Assembly (NCBI GenBank): GCA_910587305.1
Contig: CAJUKV010000028.1
Span: 1-49,775 of the forward strand
Reading direction: 5' to 3'
DNA length: 49,775 nucleotides
From: an uncultured Lachnospiraceae bacterium
Lineage (GTDB): Bacteria > Bacillota > Clostridia > Lachnospirales > Lachnospiraceae
The translations under genes and the position numbers were made by a program. Below are positions 23,885-32,661 of this stretch, piece by piece. The notes beneath the pieces were generated by a model, which was not told the origin of the DNA, searched no databases, and saw only the letters and a program-made list of their open reading frames with translations. Positions within the stretch are counted from its first letter, which is position 1. Each line of letters begins with the position of its first letter.

Positions 23885-25420
23885 ATGAGCGACTATCAAA
23901 ATCAGAGTAATATAGGAGAACAGATGAAAGAAGCGCTGGCCGAGGCTCTGCGCACCGGGGATTTTAAGAATTTAAACGACCTGGTGGCCCAGACGGTAAC
24001 CAGCACCTTAAACGAAGTTGGAAAGCATATTTCCTTTGAAAATAAAAGCGAGCATTCTGATACTCATTCAAACGACCCTTCATGGAACCACACAGGAGAC
24101 GGGCAAAGCGGTACCTGTACATGGGATCAAAAGGCGGCCCGGGCGCAGAAAGAACGCGAGGAGCAAAAGCGCCTGAAACAGCAGCAGCACTGGCAGGAGC
24201 AGCTGCAACGCACCCAGGCGCAGATTTTGCAAAAAAAAGAACAATTCATCAAACAGAAAAACCAGTTTCTGCATCCCAAAACGCCAGGGCGGCGCCCACA
24301 GGAGCAAACCCTGCCCGCCCCTGTCATCAAATTTAATAAAATAGGCAGCGTATCCAACATTTTATACAAAGTCTTTGGCGGAATCGGCCTTGGCGCCACA
24401 GCCTTTTCCCTTTTTGGCCTGCTTGTCCTATGGGGCGCCAATTTCCCTGTAAACGGGGCGGCCTTTATAACAACTCTCCTTTTCATGGCAGGCTTCTTTT
24501 ACATGATTCAGGTTGGAATCGGACAGGGGAGGCGTTTAAAGAGGGCCCAGCGTTATATGCAGCTGTGCAGCCGCAAAATGTATATCGGTACGGAAGCACT
24601 GGCCCAAAGCACCGGAAAAAGCAAACGCTTTATCCTGCGGGATTTACAGAAAATGCTAAAGCTGGGAATGTTTCCCGAAGGCCACCTGGATCAACAGAAA
24701 ACAAATTTCATGTTAAACGATACCATTTACAGGCAGTATCTGGAAATGGAGGAAAACCACAGACGCATGGAACTGGAAGCGCAAAAAAATACCCGGCAGG
24801 CAAATCTGCCCGGGGAGCATACGGCTGCAAACGCGGAGCAAAACAAAAACCTGTCTTCCCGGCCGGACAACCCTGCCGCCTACGGCAGCGTTCATGGCGA
24901 AGATTTTGAAAAATCGGAATTAAACACCATGATGGAGGAGGGAGCGGAATGTATCCGCAAATTAAGATATCTGAACGACCAGATTCCCGGAGAAGTAATT
25001 TCCCAAAAGCTCTTCCGGCTGGAAAATCTGTTAAAAGAAATTTTTGACAACCTAAAGGAGCATCCTGACCAAATGCACCGGATGCACAAGCTGATGGATT
25101 ATTATCTGCCCACCACATTAAAACTGGTGGAAGCTTATGAGGATTTTGATAAAGTCAGCGCGCCGGGGAAAGAAATTACCGCTGCCAAGGCGGAAATTGA
25201 AAATACCTTAGATACCATCAACCAGGCTTTTACGGAACTTTTAAACAATCTTTTTCAGGACGCTGTTCTTGACGCAACCACAGACGCTCAGGTTCTTAAG
25301 ACCATGCTTGCCCGTGAGGGCCTCATGAATGAAATGGACATCAAACGCTGCCGCACTTCCAAGGACAGCTTAGACGATAGGAAAATAAACATAGACGGAG
25401 GACAATCAAATGAACAATAA
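23885..25420 (+). CDS. XpaC-like membrane-associated protein
   Basis: A 511-residue protein resembling the XpaC family (5-bromo-4-chloroindolyl phosphate hydrolysis protein). The N-terminal third is hydrophilic with a Gln/Lys-rich coiled segment (QKEREEQKRLKQQQ). Two membrane segments follow at about 165-190 and 195-217. Then come a winged-helix-like stretch (YIGTEALAQSTGKSKRFILR) and a long helical C-terminal half with LPTTLKLVEAYEDFD, the most typical XpaC motif. The real role is uncertain; the xpaC-telA pair is conserved in Firmicutes. I start at the ATG at 23885 (weak GAGG upstream); a TTG at 23801 would precede transcription. It overlaps telA by 11 nt. Confidence 0.8.
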   Translation: MSDYQNQSNIGEQMKEALAEALRTGDFKNLNDLVAQTVTSTLNEVGKHISFENKSEHSDTHSNDPSWNHTGDGQSGTCTWDQKAARAQKEREEQKRLKQQQHWQEQLQRTQAQILQKKEQFIKQKNQFLHPKTPGRRPQEQTLPAPVIKFNKIGSVSNILYKVFGGIGLGATAFSLFGLLVLWGANFPVNGAAFITTLLFMAGFFYMIQVGIGQGRRLKRAQRYMQLCSRKMYIGTEALAQSTGKSKRFILRDLQKMLKLGMFPEGHLDQQKTNFMLNDTIYRQYLEMEENHRRMELEAQKNTRQANLPGEHTAANAEQNKNLSSRPDNPAAYGSVHGEDFEKSELNTMMEEGAECIRKLRYLNDQIPGEVISQKLFRLENLLKEIFDNLKEHPDQMHRMHKLMDYYLPTTLKLVEAYEDFDKVSAPGKEITAAKAEIENTLDTINQAFTELLNNLFQDAVLDATTDAQVLKTMLAREGLMNEMDIKRCRTSKDSLDDRKINIDGGQSNEQ

Positions 25421-26573
25421 TTTAGATGAACTGGTAAAGGAGGCGCCTTCTTTAACGCTTACCCCCTTTACCGAAGAAGAACCCCAAAAACAGCCTTTGG
25501 TAATAGAGGATGAACAGCCTGAAGTTCCTCAGGTGGTATTAACCCCCGAAGAGCAGAAAATGGTAGATGCCTTTGCAGCGCAGATTGACATTACCAACAC
25601 CCAGATGGTAATGCAGTACGGCGCAGGCAGCCAGAAAAAAATAGCCGATTTTTCCGAGAGCGCGTTAAACAATGTACGCACCAAGGATATGGGCGAAATC
25701 GGCCAGATGCTGACGGATGTGGTTACACAGTTGAAAGACTTTGACGAGCCTGAGGAAAAGGGATTTCTTGGGATCTTTAAAAAAGGCAGCAATAAGCTGG
25801 AAAATATGAGGGTAAAATATGATAAGGCGGAAAATAACATCAACAAAATCTGTAAGGTAATGGAAAACCATCAGGTTACTCTGCTTAAGGACGCCGCCAT
25901 GCTGGATAAAATGTATGAATTAAATTTGAATTATTTCAAAGAACTGTCCATGTACATCCTTGCCGGAAAGCAAAAATTAGAACAGGCCAGAACCATTGAG
26001 TTGCCGGCTCTCCTTCAGAAAGCGGAGCGCAGCGGACTGCCGGAGGATACTCAGGCCGCCAACGATTACGCTTCCATGTGCGAACGCTTCGAAAAGAAAA
26101 TCTATGACCTGGAGCTGACCAGAACCATTTCCATGCAGATGGCCCCCCAGATTCGATTAATCCAAAGCAACGATACCGCCATGTCGGAAAAAATACAGTC
26201 CACTTTGGTCAATACAATTCCTTTGTGGAAAAGCCAGATGGTCATTGCCATAGGCTTAAATCATTCTTCGGAGGCGGCCAAAGCGCAAAAAGAAGTCACC
26301 GACATGACCAACTCGCTGCTTAAGAAAAACGCCGAGGCCCTTAAGACCGCAACCATTGAAACGGCCCGCGAGAGCGAGCGCGGCATTGTGGACATTGAGA
26401 CTCTTACCGCAACCAACAAAACCCTGATCAGCACTTTGGACGAGGTTTTAAAAATTCAGGAGGACGGCCGTGCAAAGAGAAGAAATGCGGAGCAGGAGCT
26501 TTTCAGAATTGAAAACGAAATGAGGCAAAAGCTTCTTACGGTAAGTCGTTCTTCCTCTGGAAATGCGTCATAA
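25410..26573 (+). CDS. telA: TelA-family toxic anion resistance protein
   Basis: A 387-residue, mostly helical cytosolic protein of the TelA/YceH/KlaA family (tellurite and toxic-anion resistance; also linked to antimicrobial tolerance). Conserved parts are the DITNTQMVMQYGAGSQKKIADF start of the domain, YILAGKQKLEQAR, and the C-terminal VDIETLTATNKTLISTLDEV region. It has a good GGAGG and overlaps the xpaC reading frame by 11 nt, so the two are translationally coupled as in other Firmicutes. The biochemical mechanism is not established. Confidence 0.9.
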   Translation: MNNNLDELVKEAPSLTLTPFTEEEPQKQPLVIEDEQPEVPQVVLTPEEQKMVDAFAAQIDITNTQMVMQYGAGSQKKIADFSESALNNVRTKDMGEIGQMLTDVVTQLKDFDEPEEKGFLGIFKKGSNKLENMRVKYDKAENNINKICKVMENHQVTLLKDAAMLDKMYELNLNYFKELSMYILAGKQKLEQARTIELPALLQKAERSGLPEDTQAANDYASMCERFEKKIYDLELTRTISMQMAPQIRLIQSNDTAMSEKIQSTLVNTIPLWKSQMVIAIGLNHSSEAAKAQKEVTDMTNSLLKKNAEALKTATIETARESERGIVDIETLTATNKTLISTLDEVLKIQEDGRAKRRNAEQELFRIENEMRQKLLTVSRSSSGNAS

Positions 26574-26599
26574 TTTTGATAATCCGCCGGCTCTTTCTT

Positions 26600-26768
26600 T
26601 GCAAAAGTCAAAGTTCCCATGGCAGTTGTCAAATACTCCGCAGCAAGCTGATGGGGTATCAAACTTGCAGCGCTGCAAAAGACCCTCGTGGCATTCGCCA
26701 AATGTCTATGAGACGCTATGCGTCTCATAGAGCGGCCGCTTGACTCATTGCTCGCGGGAATAAAGCAT
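26600..26768 (+). repeat. Family F palindromic element after telA
   Basis: Contains AAGTCAAAG, GGCATTCGCCAAATG, a perfect 10-bp stem CTATGAGACG/CGTCTCATAG (26706-26730) and TTGCTCGCGGGAATAAA. A second, shorter copy is at 38722-38796. The stem may terminate telA transcription, though there is no T tract. Confidence 0.55.
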
Positions 26769-26808
26769 TACTTGATAGTCAATTAATAAAGTAAGGATGG
26801 TGAGAAAA

Positions 26809-28506
26809 GTGAGTGAAAAGAAGATGAAAAGAAACGTAGATGCCGATCCTACCCATGCGCGGAAAAGAACCATCTATATCGTTGGTCATAAAAATCCTGA
26901 CACGGATTCCATCTGTTCCGCGATTTCTTATGCTTATCTGAAAAACCAAAGCTCCGGCAGCAACTGCTATGTGCCTGCCAGGGCCGGCCATGTCAGCGCC
27001 GAAACCCAATATGTGTTAAAGCGTTTTGAAATGAGCGTGCCAACCCTTCTTGAAAATATTGGCACCCGCGTAAAGGATATGGATATCCGCAAGGTACCGG
27101 GGGTAAGAAGTGACATTTCCCTGAAAAAAGCCTATTCTCTGATGAACGATCAGAGCGTATTCACCCTCCCTATCACCAATGAAAAAAACCAGCTGGAAGG
27201 GCTTATCACCATCAACGACATTGCCCAATCCTATATGGATGAATATGACAGCGCCATTCTCTCCACCGCCGCAACCTCCTACCGCAATATTTTAGAGACG
27301 CTGGATGCGGAAATGGTGGTAGGCGATGAAAACGGATACTTTGACAAAGGGAAAGTTGTGATAGCCGCCGCTAACCCTGATGTGATGGAAGAATACATAG
27401 ACGAACATGATATGGTGGTTTTAGGCAACCGCTACGAATCCCAGCTCTGCGCCATAGAAATGCAGGCCGGCTGTATCGTTGTCTGCCTTGGCTCTCCTGT
27501 GTCCCGTACTATCAGACGTTTGGCCGAGGAACGCAATTGCGCCATCATCATTACGCCCCAGGACACCTACACCGTGGCCAGATTAATCAATCAAAGCATG
27601 CCCGTAAGCTTTTTTATGCGCAAGGATAACCTTTTAACTTTCCGGGAATCCGACTATACCGAAGGCATTAAAGAAATTATGTCCCAGAAGCGCTACCGTG
27701 ATTTTCCAATTTTGACGAAAACCGGAAAATACGTGGGCATGATTTCCAGACGTAACCTCCTGGGCGTACACAAGCGGGGGCTGATTCTGGTAGACCACAA
27801 TGAAGTGTCCCAGGCCGTAGACAATGTGCTGGATGCGGAAATCCTGGAAATCATAGATCATCACAGACTTGGCTCCTTAGAGACAATGGCGCCGATTTAT
27901 TTCCGCAATCAGCCCGTAGGATGCACCGGCACCATTGTCTACCAGATGTTTGGAGAACAGGATATTGAAGTTCCTCCTGCTATTGCAGGCTTATTGTGCA
28001 GCGCCATCTTATCCGACACGCTGCTGTTCCGTTCGCCCACCTGTACCCAGATGGACGTTAACGCGGCCAAGGCGTTAGCTAAGATAGCCGGGATTGAATG
28101 TGAATCCTACGCCAAGCAGATGTTTGCCGCCGGCAGCGACCTTGCCTCCAAAACAGATGAAGAAATTCTGTATCAGGACTTTAAAATGTTTGAATTTGGC
28201 GACTTTAACGTGGGCATCGGACAGATTACCTCCATGAACGAGGAAGAGTTGTCTCACATCCAAACCACCCTTTACCCCTATATGAATGAAGTGTATCAGG
28301 ATAAAAATGTGGATATGATGTTTTTCATGCTCACGGATATCATACAGGAAACGACACAGCTCCTTTGCTGCGGCGAAAGAGCTCCTGACCTGGTGCAGGA
28401 AGCCTTCCACAAAAAAGTGGAGGACGGCAGCGTCAGACTGCCCGGCGTGCTTTCCCGGAAAAAGCAGCTTGTGCCCTCCTTCATGATGGCAATAGGAGAG
28501 TTATAA
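26809..28506 (+). CDS. CBS-DRTGG manganese-dependent inorganic pyrophosphatase
   Basis: A DHH-family (family II) inorganic pyrophosphatase with inserted regulatory domains, about 565 residues. The N-terminal DHH part carries VGHKNPDTDS metal ligands. A CBS pair flanks a DRTGG-like domain (about 70-310; AYSLMNDQSVFTLPI and EIMSQKRYRDFPIL are the CBS motifs). The catalytic part then resumes with VDHNE and IIDHHRLG and ends with the DHHA2 domain and its SRKKQ signature. It hydrolyses PPi in the cytosol, and CBS domains in this family bind adenine nucleotides. The start is uncertain: ATG 26797, GTG 26809 or ATG 26824. I prefer GTG 26809, spaced from AAGGATGGTGAG. Confidence 0.9.
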   Translation: MSEKKMKRNVDADPTHARKRTIYIVGHKNPDTDSICSAISYAYLKNQSSGSNCYVPARAGHVSAETQYVLKRFEMSVPTLLENIGTRVKDMDIRKVPGVRSDISLKKAYSLMNDQSVFTLPITNEKNQLEGLITINDIAQSYMDEYDSAILSTAATSYRNILETLDAEMVVGDENGYFDKGKVVIAAANPDVMEEYIDEHDMVVLGNRYESQLCAIEMQAGCIVVCLGSPVSRTIRRLAEERNCAIIITPQDTYTVARLINQSMPVSFFMRKDNLLTFRESDYTEGIKEIMSQKRYRDFPILTKTGKYVGMISRRNLLGVHKRGLILVDHNEVSQAVDNVLDAEILEIIDHHRLGSLETMAPIYFRNQPVGCTGTIVYQMFGEQDIEVPPAIAGLLCSAILSDTLLFRSPTCTQMDVNAAKALAKIAGIECESYAKQMFAAGSDLASKTDEEILYQDFKMFEFGDFNVGIGQITSMNEEELSHIQTTLYPYMNEVYQDKNVDMMFFMLTDIIQETTQLLCCGERAPDLVQEAFHKKVEDGSVRLPGVLSRKKQLVPSFMMAIGEL

Positions 28507-28543
28507 AGCTCCCAGACCGCGAAAATTTAAGAAGGCTGCGGAC

Positions 28544-28680
28544 GCCGGGAGGAAAATAAAATTCTCCGTCGCCGCGCTCTCGCTCCGTAAAAAGCGTAGC
28601 GGACACTAGGTTCGTGAAATACCTCACCAAGTGCCGACGCTTTTTAAGGGGCTCCTTAAGAATTTTATTTTCCTCCCGGC
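28544..28680. repeat. Family E 137-bp palindrome with perfect 22-bp arms
   Basis: The segment 28544-28565 is the exact reverse complement of 28659-28680. Inside, AAAAAGCGT pairs with ACGCTTTTT. It sits between the convergent pyrophosphatase and AEC transporter genes and could form a long hairpin in either transcript. No ORF lies inside, so it is MITE-like or a bidirectional terminator. Confidence 0.8.
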
Positions 28681-28726
28681 TGACTTAGGCATACTAAAAG
28701 ACATTGCCGCCAGGGCGGAGTCTTTT

Positions 28727-29665
28727 TTAAATGAAATTCTTTCCCGAGAGAAACAACACGAACAAAAATATGGTAATAATACAACATACGGATGTTGCCG
28801 CCACAATTTCCCCCGCCAGCTCCCCGTTTCCTCCCATGGACTGCGCCATGGGAGTGGACGCTACGGCGGTGGGGGAAGCAAAAATTGCCAATACGGCCAC
28901 CAACGCATCCCCGCGGTACCCCATCATAATCGCCGCCGATAAAGCGATAACCGGCACCGCAATCAATTTTCCAAAGACGGCCGTGAGCAGATAGTTTCTG
29001 TGCTGAATAATACTTCCCAGCGACAACATACCCCCAAGGGCCGTAAGCGCTAAGGGCGTGGCGATATCTCCCAGGGTTGCAAGGGGCTGTTGCAGCAACG
29101 TCGGAAAAGGCAGGTGAAACACCTTAAAGACAGCGCCCAGAATCCCGGCGTCCACCAAAGGATTTTTGAAAATATTGAGTATCATTCGTCCAATCTTCAA
29201 TTCGTTTTCCCGCTTAACCTCAAACAAAATAACAGCCAGAATGTTGAACACCGGAACCACGATCGCCGCCAGGGCGGCAACCAGCGCCAGACCGCTTTCT
29301 CCGCTTAAGGAGGCCGTTATCACATTTCCAAAAAGCACAAAATTGCTTCTGTAGGTTCCCTGGATCATCGTCGCGCAATCCGGCTTAGACTTTATGGAGC
29401 GGGTATAGCCAATCCACAAAACGCTAAATTGCAGAAGAATAACTGTCACCGCAAAAAGAAAGATACCCGGCCTGACCGTTTCCCCAATTTCGGCCTCATA
29501 TATATTAAAAAACAAAGTCAGCGGCATAAAAATGCGAAATGTCATGCTGTTGAGCGCTTTGAAATTTTCCGCCGAAAAAATCCCCCTCCTGCGCGTCATA
29601 AATCCCACCGCCATATAAATCAGGAGCGGCAGCACCACTTTTACCGCAAGTAAAAAATTATCCAT
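28727..29665 (-). CDS. AEC-family membrane transporter
   Basis: A 312-residue polytopic membrane protein of the auxin efflux carrier family, with about ten hydrophobic segments in two five-helix repeats. It begins MDNFLLAVKVVLPLLIYMAVGF and includes the first-repeat helix with NSMTFRIFMPLTLFFNIY. The conserved ending has FASPTAVASTPMAQSMGG. Bacterial relatives move organic acids such as malate, but the substrate cannot be read here. The start lacks a strong Shine-Dalgarno sequence; a GGTGATGGG is nearby. It converges on the pyrophosphatase gene. Confidence 0.88.
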   Translation of the reverse strand: MDNFLLAVKVVLPLLIYMAVGFMTRRRGIFSAENFKALNSMTFRIFMPLTLFFNIYEAEIGETVRPGIFLFAVTVILLQFSVLWIGYTRSIKSKPDCATMIQGTYRSNFVLFGNVITASLSGESGLALVAALAAIVVPVFNILAVILFEVKRENELKIGRMILNIFKNPLVDAGILGAVFKVFHLPFPTLLQQPLATLGDIATPLALTALGGMLSLGSIIQHRNYLLTAVFGKLIAVPVIALSAAIMMGYRGDALVAVLAIFASPTAVASTPMAQSMGGNGELAGEIVAATSVCCIITIFLFVLFLSGKNFI

Positions 29666-29762
29666 CCCATCACCCCACTGTCCCGCCTCTCAAACCGGCG
29701 CAATTGTCGTGTAAAAATTCCCAATATGCCGCTTTGTGGCGCAAACAATCCATAAACCATTG

Positions 29763-29819
29763 AAAAAACCTCCAAAGTCAATCAGGTTTTCCCTTATCAA
29801 CTTTGGAGGCAGGACGTTT
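29763..29819 (-). terminator. Intrinsic terminator of the PPi-PFK gene
   Basis: Minus-strand stem CCTCCAAAGT/ACTTTGGAGG, about 30-nt loop with internal pairing, then TTTTTT. Confidence 0.88.
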
Positions 29820-29854
29820 ATATCAAAATCTTAAAAATTTATTTCTATTTTCAC

Positions 29855-31084
29855 TTATTTTCTAACCAGATGCTGAGGCACGCCGTTTACGAAAATAGGG
29901 AAGAGCTCGCCCATGATCAGCGGTCTTGCATATTCTTCGTAGCCTTCGTTCAGGCCGCAGCCGTCTTCCGTAATCCACTCTGCCGGAACAGGTCTTTCCA
30001 CATTTGCAATTGCGTGGATATCATATACGCTTGTTCCGCACTGATAAGGATCTTCACCATTTCTGTCCAAAGTGATCATCATGCCGGTCTTGCCTTCGTT
30101 TGCCGCTATCACCGCATCATGTCCAACCTGGAACGCCTCATTGGTATCTGTTAAAGATGCAATATGGCTTGCCGCACGCTGAAGGGTTGAAAATTCGATT
30201 GCTCTGGTCTTTAAGCCTGTCTCATCGGCAATCAGCTGCGCTAAGTAAGCCGCCGTACCAGACATCTGCTTATGTCCAAATGCGTCTACCGCAACGTTTT
30301 CATTTGCCAGCTCGCACACGTAACGTCCGTCGGCAATGTGGATTCCTTCGGAAACCGCAATTACCACGGAAGATTTGGTTTCCGCAAGATGTTTTACTTT
30401 TTCCATAAAAGCGTCCATATCAAATACTCTTTCAGGCAGATAAATGGCGTCAGCGCCGCTGCAGTCCTCTCCCTTTGCAAGAGCCGCCGCTGCCGTAAGC
30501 CATCCCGCATTACGGCCCATGATCTCTACAATACAGATAGTGGGCTTTTTCGCGCCGAAGGACTCATTGTCGCGGATGATTTCCTTTAAGCTGGATGCAA
30601 TATATTTCGCTGCGGAGCCATAGCCGGGGCAATGATCCGTAACAGGCAGGTCATTGTCGATGGTCTTAGGCACGCCCATAAATCTCTGCGGCTTGCCATG
30701 TGCGGCAGCATAGTCCGATAACATTTTAACCGTATCCATGGAATCATTTCCGCCGGCATAAAACAGGCACTCAATGTCATGCTTTTCCATGATTTCAAAT
30801 ACCTTTTCGTAAACTTCCTCATGCCCTTCAATCTTTGGCATTTTAAAACGGCAGGAACCTAAGAATGCGGAAGGAGTTCTCTTTAACAGCTCAATTCCCA
30901 CAGGATCTTCCAAGTAATCTTCAAGCTCAATCAGCTTATCTTCCAAAAATCCTTCAATTCCATGAACCATTCCATAAACATGCTTTACGCCCAGCTTCTT
31001 TGCTGCTGCGTATACGCCCGCTACAGATGAATTGATGACTGCCGTAGGTCCGCCGGACTGTCCAACAACAATACTACCTTTCAT
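29855..31084 (-). CDS. pfp: Diphosphate-fructose-6-phosphate 1-phosphotransferase (PPi-PFK)
   Basis: A 409-residue phosphofructokinase. In the nucleotide site the ATP-type GGDGS is replaced by GGNDS (residues 111-115, Asp114), and PKTIDND (139-145) carries Lys140. This combination marks the PPi-using enzymes, which phosphorylate fructose 6-phosphate reversibly with pyrophosphate. Other signatures are GQSGGPTAVIN at the start and EIMGRNAGWL. It has its own near-consensus promoter and terminator, and AGGAGAGA precedes the ATG. With the CBS-pyrophosphatase nearby, it suggests a PPi-economical glycolysis. The call of PPi over ATP is by motif only. Confidence 0.9.
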   Translation of the reverse strand: MKGSIVVGQSGGPTAVINSSVAGVYAAAKKLGVKHVYGMVHGIEGFLEDKLIELEDYLEDPVGIELLKRTPSAFLGSCRFKMPKIEGHEEVYEKVFEIMEKHDIECLFYAGGNDSMDTVKMLSDYAAAHGKPQRFMGVPKTIDNDLPVTDHCPGYGSAAKYIASSLKEIIRDNESFGAKKPTICIVEIMGRNAGWLTAAAALAKGEDCSGADAIYLPERVFDMDAFMEKVKHLAETKSSVVIAVSEGIHIADGRYVCELANENVAVDAFGHKQMSGTAAYLAQLIADETGLKTRAIEFSTLQRAASHIASLTDTNEAFQVGHDAVIAANEGKTGMMITLDRNGEDPYQCGTSVYDIHAIANVERPVPAEWITEDGCGLNEGYEEYARPLIMGELFPIFVNGVPQHLVRK

Positions 31085-31194
31085 TTCTATCTCTCCTTTA
31101 TTTTATTATTTTCTCTGATACATTATCTGGGTATCAGTTTCCTGTCATGCTGCCCGCCAAAGGCGCATAAACAATATTTACCATTGCAACTAGA

Positions 31195-31223
31195 AGTATA
31201 GCAGATTCCCTTTTTTCTGACAA
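31195..31223 (-). promoter_or_regulatory. Promoter of the PPi-PFK gene
   Basis: TTGTCA (31223-31218), a 17-nt spacer and TATACT (31200-31195), about 110 nt before the ATG. Confidence 0.7.
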
Positions 31224-31303
31224 GAGTCATTCCCTTTTTTCTATCGGTTCGTTTTCGGTATTGTTACAATCCATGGCCCGGAGCGTGTTTGGTATCTCGC
31301 TGT

Positions 31304-32245
31304 TTACAGAAAAGACGCCACACAATAAATACCATAGATGCCAAGCAATGTAATGCCCTGAATCCGTGAGGATTTCTTTCTAACCAAAATGGGCGCTAAA
31401 AGCACCGCCATAACCAGAAGGGAAAGAGGCATGTCCACCGCCACGGTAGACCGCTCTAAGGGAATGCCTGCAATCGCCGAAGGAATGCCAATCACCAGAA
31501 GCATATTAAGAAGATTGGCCCCTATCACATTTCCAAGCCCAACATTCCCATAGCCTTTCACCAGGGACATCACGGAGGTCATCAGCTCCGGCAGGGATGT
31601 GCCGAGGGCTATAAAGGTAACCGCAATAACTCTCTCCGGCACGCCGACCGCTTTTGCAATCAGGATTCCATTATCCACCAGAAGATTAGCCCCCGCAAAA
31701 AGGAAGATTGCACAGACAATCAGCACCACAAGCTGAAACGGAATGGAAATATCGTCCGCCCCATCTTTGTCGTCCTCTCCGCCACCGCCCTCCAAAGGAG
31801 CGCGCATAACATTGATACAGGCATAAACAATAAACAGCAGCAGTAATATTATCCCCACAGGCCGTCCAAAAGCTCCTGTCACAAACCCGCATATATTTAA
31901 CAAAATAAGTACGGTAAAGAAAAATGCACTACGCCACGACAGCGCCGCAAGCTCCACCTGCTTTGAGGGGCGTATGGTCTGCGTCAGACCTGCAATCAAC
32001 GCCGTATTGCAGATGATAGATCCAAAGGCGTTTCCTGCCGCAATAGCGGCGGAACCGTCAAATGCCGCGGTTGTGGAAACCAATACTTCCGGCAGCGTAG
32101 TGCCCAGGCTTACAATGGTAGCTCCCACCACAATCTGCGGTATCCCCAGCTTTTTGGCAATTGCCACAGCCGCATCCACCAGCCTGTCGCCGCCTAAACA
32201 AATCAGCGCCAAACCCAATACGAATAAAATAACTGTTTTTCCCAT
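31304..32245 (-). CDS. Calcium/sodium antiporter, CaCA family
   Basis: A 313-residue membrane protein with about ten transmembrane helices in two homologous halves. The alpha repeats GATIVSLGTTLPEVLVS and VTFIALGTSLPELMTS carry the ion-binding Glu residues of YrbG-type Ca2+/Na+ (or K+) exchangers. It likely extrudes calcium across the cytoplasmic membrane. I start at the ATG at 32245 with AAAGGA eight bases upstream; the longer in-frame extension begins with a very basic stretch and is unlikely. A family D repeat lies upstream. Seemingly monocistronic. Confidence 0.9.
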   Translation of the reverse strand: MGKTVILFVLGLALICLGGDRLVDAAVAIAKKLGIPQIVVGATIVSLGTTLPEVLVSTTAAFDGSAAIAAGNAFGSIICNTALIAGLTQTIRPSKQVELAALSWRSAFFFTVLILLNICGFVTGAFGRPVGIILLLLFIVYACINVMRAPLEGGGGEDDKDGADDISIPFQLVVLIVCAIFLFAGANLLVDNGILIAKAVGVPERVIAVTFIALGTSLPELMTSVMSLVKGYGNVGLGNVIGANLLNMLLVIGIPSAIAGIPLERSTVAVDMPLSLLVMAVLLAPILVRKKSSRIQGITLLGIYGIYCVASFL

Positions 32246-32309
32246 TTTTCCATCCTTTCTTCCTTTAGTATTGCACTTTTTCCGGTGACCCATGCGCATC
32301 ACATGCCGC

Positions 32310-32424
32310 TTTGAGGGTAAGCGAGACTGCTTATCGTAATCAAAGCAGGGAAGATTTTCTCCCTACTCGCCGCATGTCCCGTGCGCCGCTTTAGCGGCAT
32401 ACTTCCTCTGCACGGGCCTGTGCA
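32310..32424 (-). repeat. Family D post-terminator repeat
   Basis: It follows the T tract of the terminator at 32424-32470 in minus-strand direction. Apical stem GCCGC/GCGGC, outer pairing CCCGTGC/GCACGGG and terminal hairpin GAGTAGGGA/TCCCTGCTT. It separates the AT-rich island from the antiporter gene. Confidence 0.75.
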
Positions 32425-32470
32425 TAAAAAAAGACTCCTGACCCACATATGATGCGTGTCAAAAGTCTCG
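32424..32470 (-). terminator. Intrinsic terminator downstream of the broken MBL gene
   Basis: On the minus strand AGACT..TGACACGCAT pairs imperfectly with ATGTGGGTCA..AGTCT and is followed by TTTTTTT. It would end the transcript of the TIGR04255-like/MBL cassette. Confidence 0.7.
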
Positions 32471-32661
32471 TACTTCCTCAATAACCAATCGGTGGAAGTG
32501 TTAAGCCACGGCTTACCGCCGGAGATTGTTGGCCGAACATTTCTTACTACTCCCTTTTAACTTATGAAAACTTTACCAGAAAAAGAGAAAGATGTCAAAT
32601 AGAAAAATAAATATTTACACCCTGTTAACACAACCGCCCGGAACCGCTCTGTGTTTGCGAA

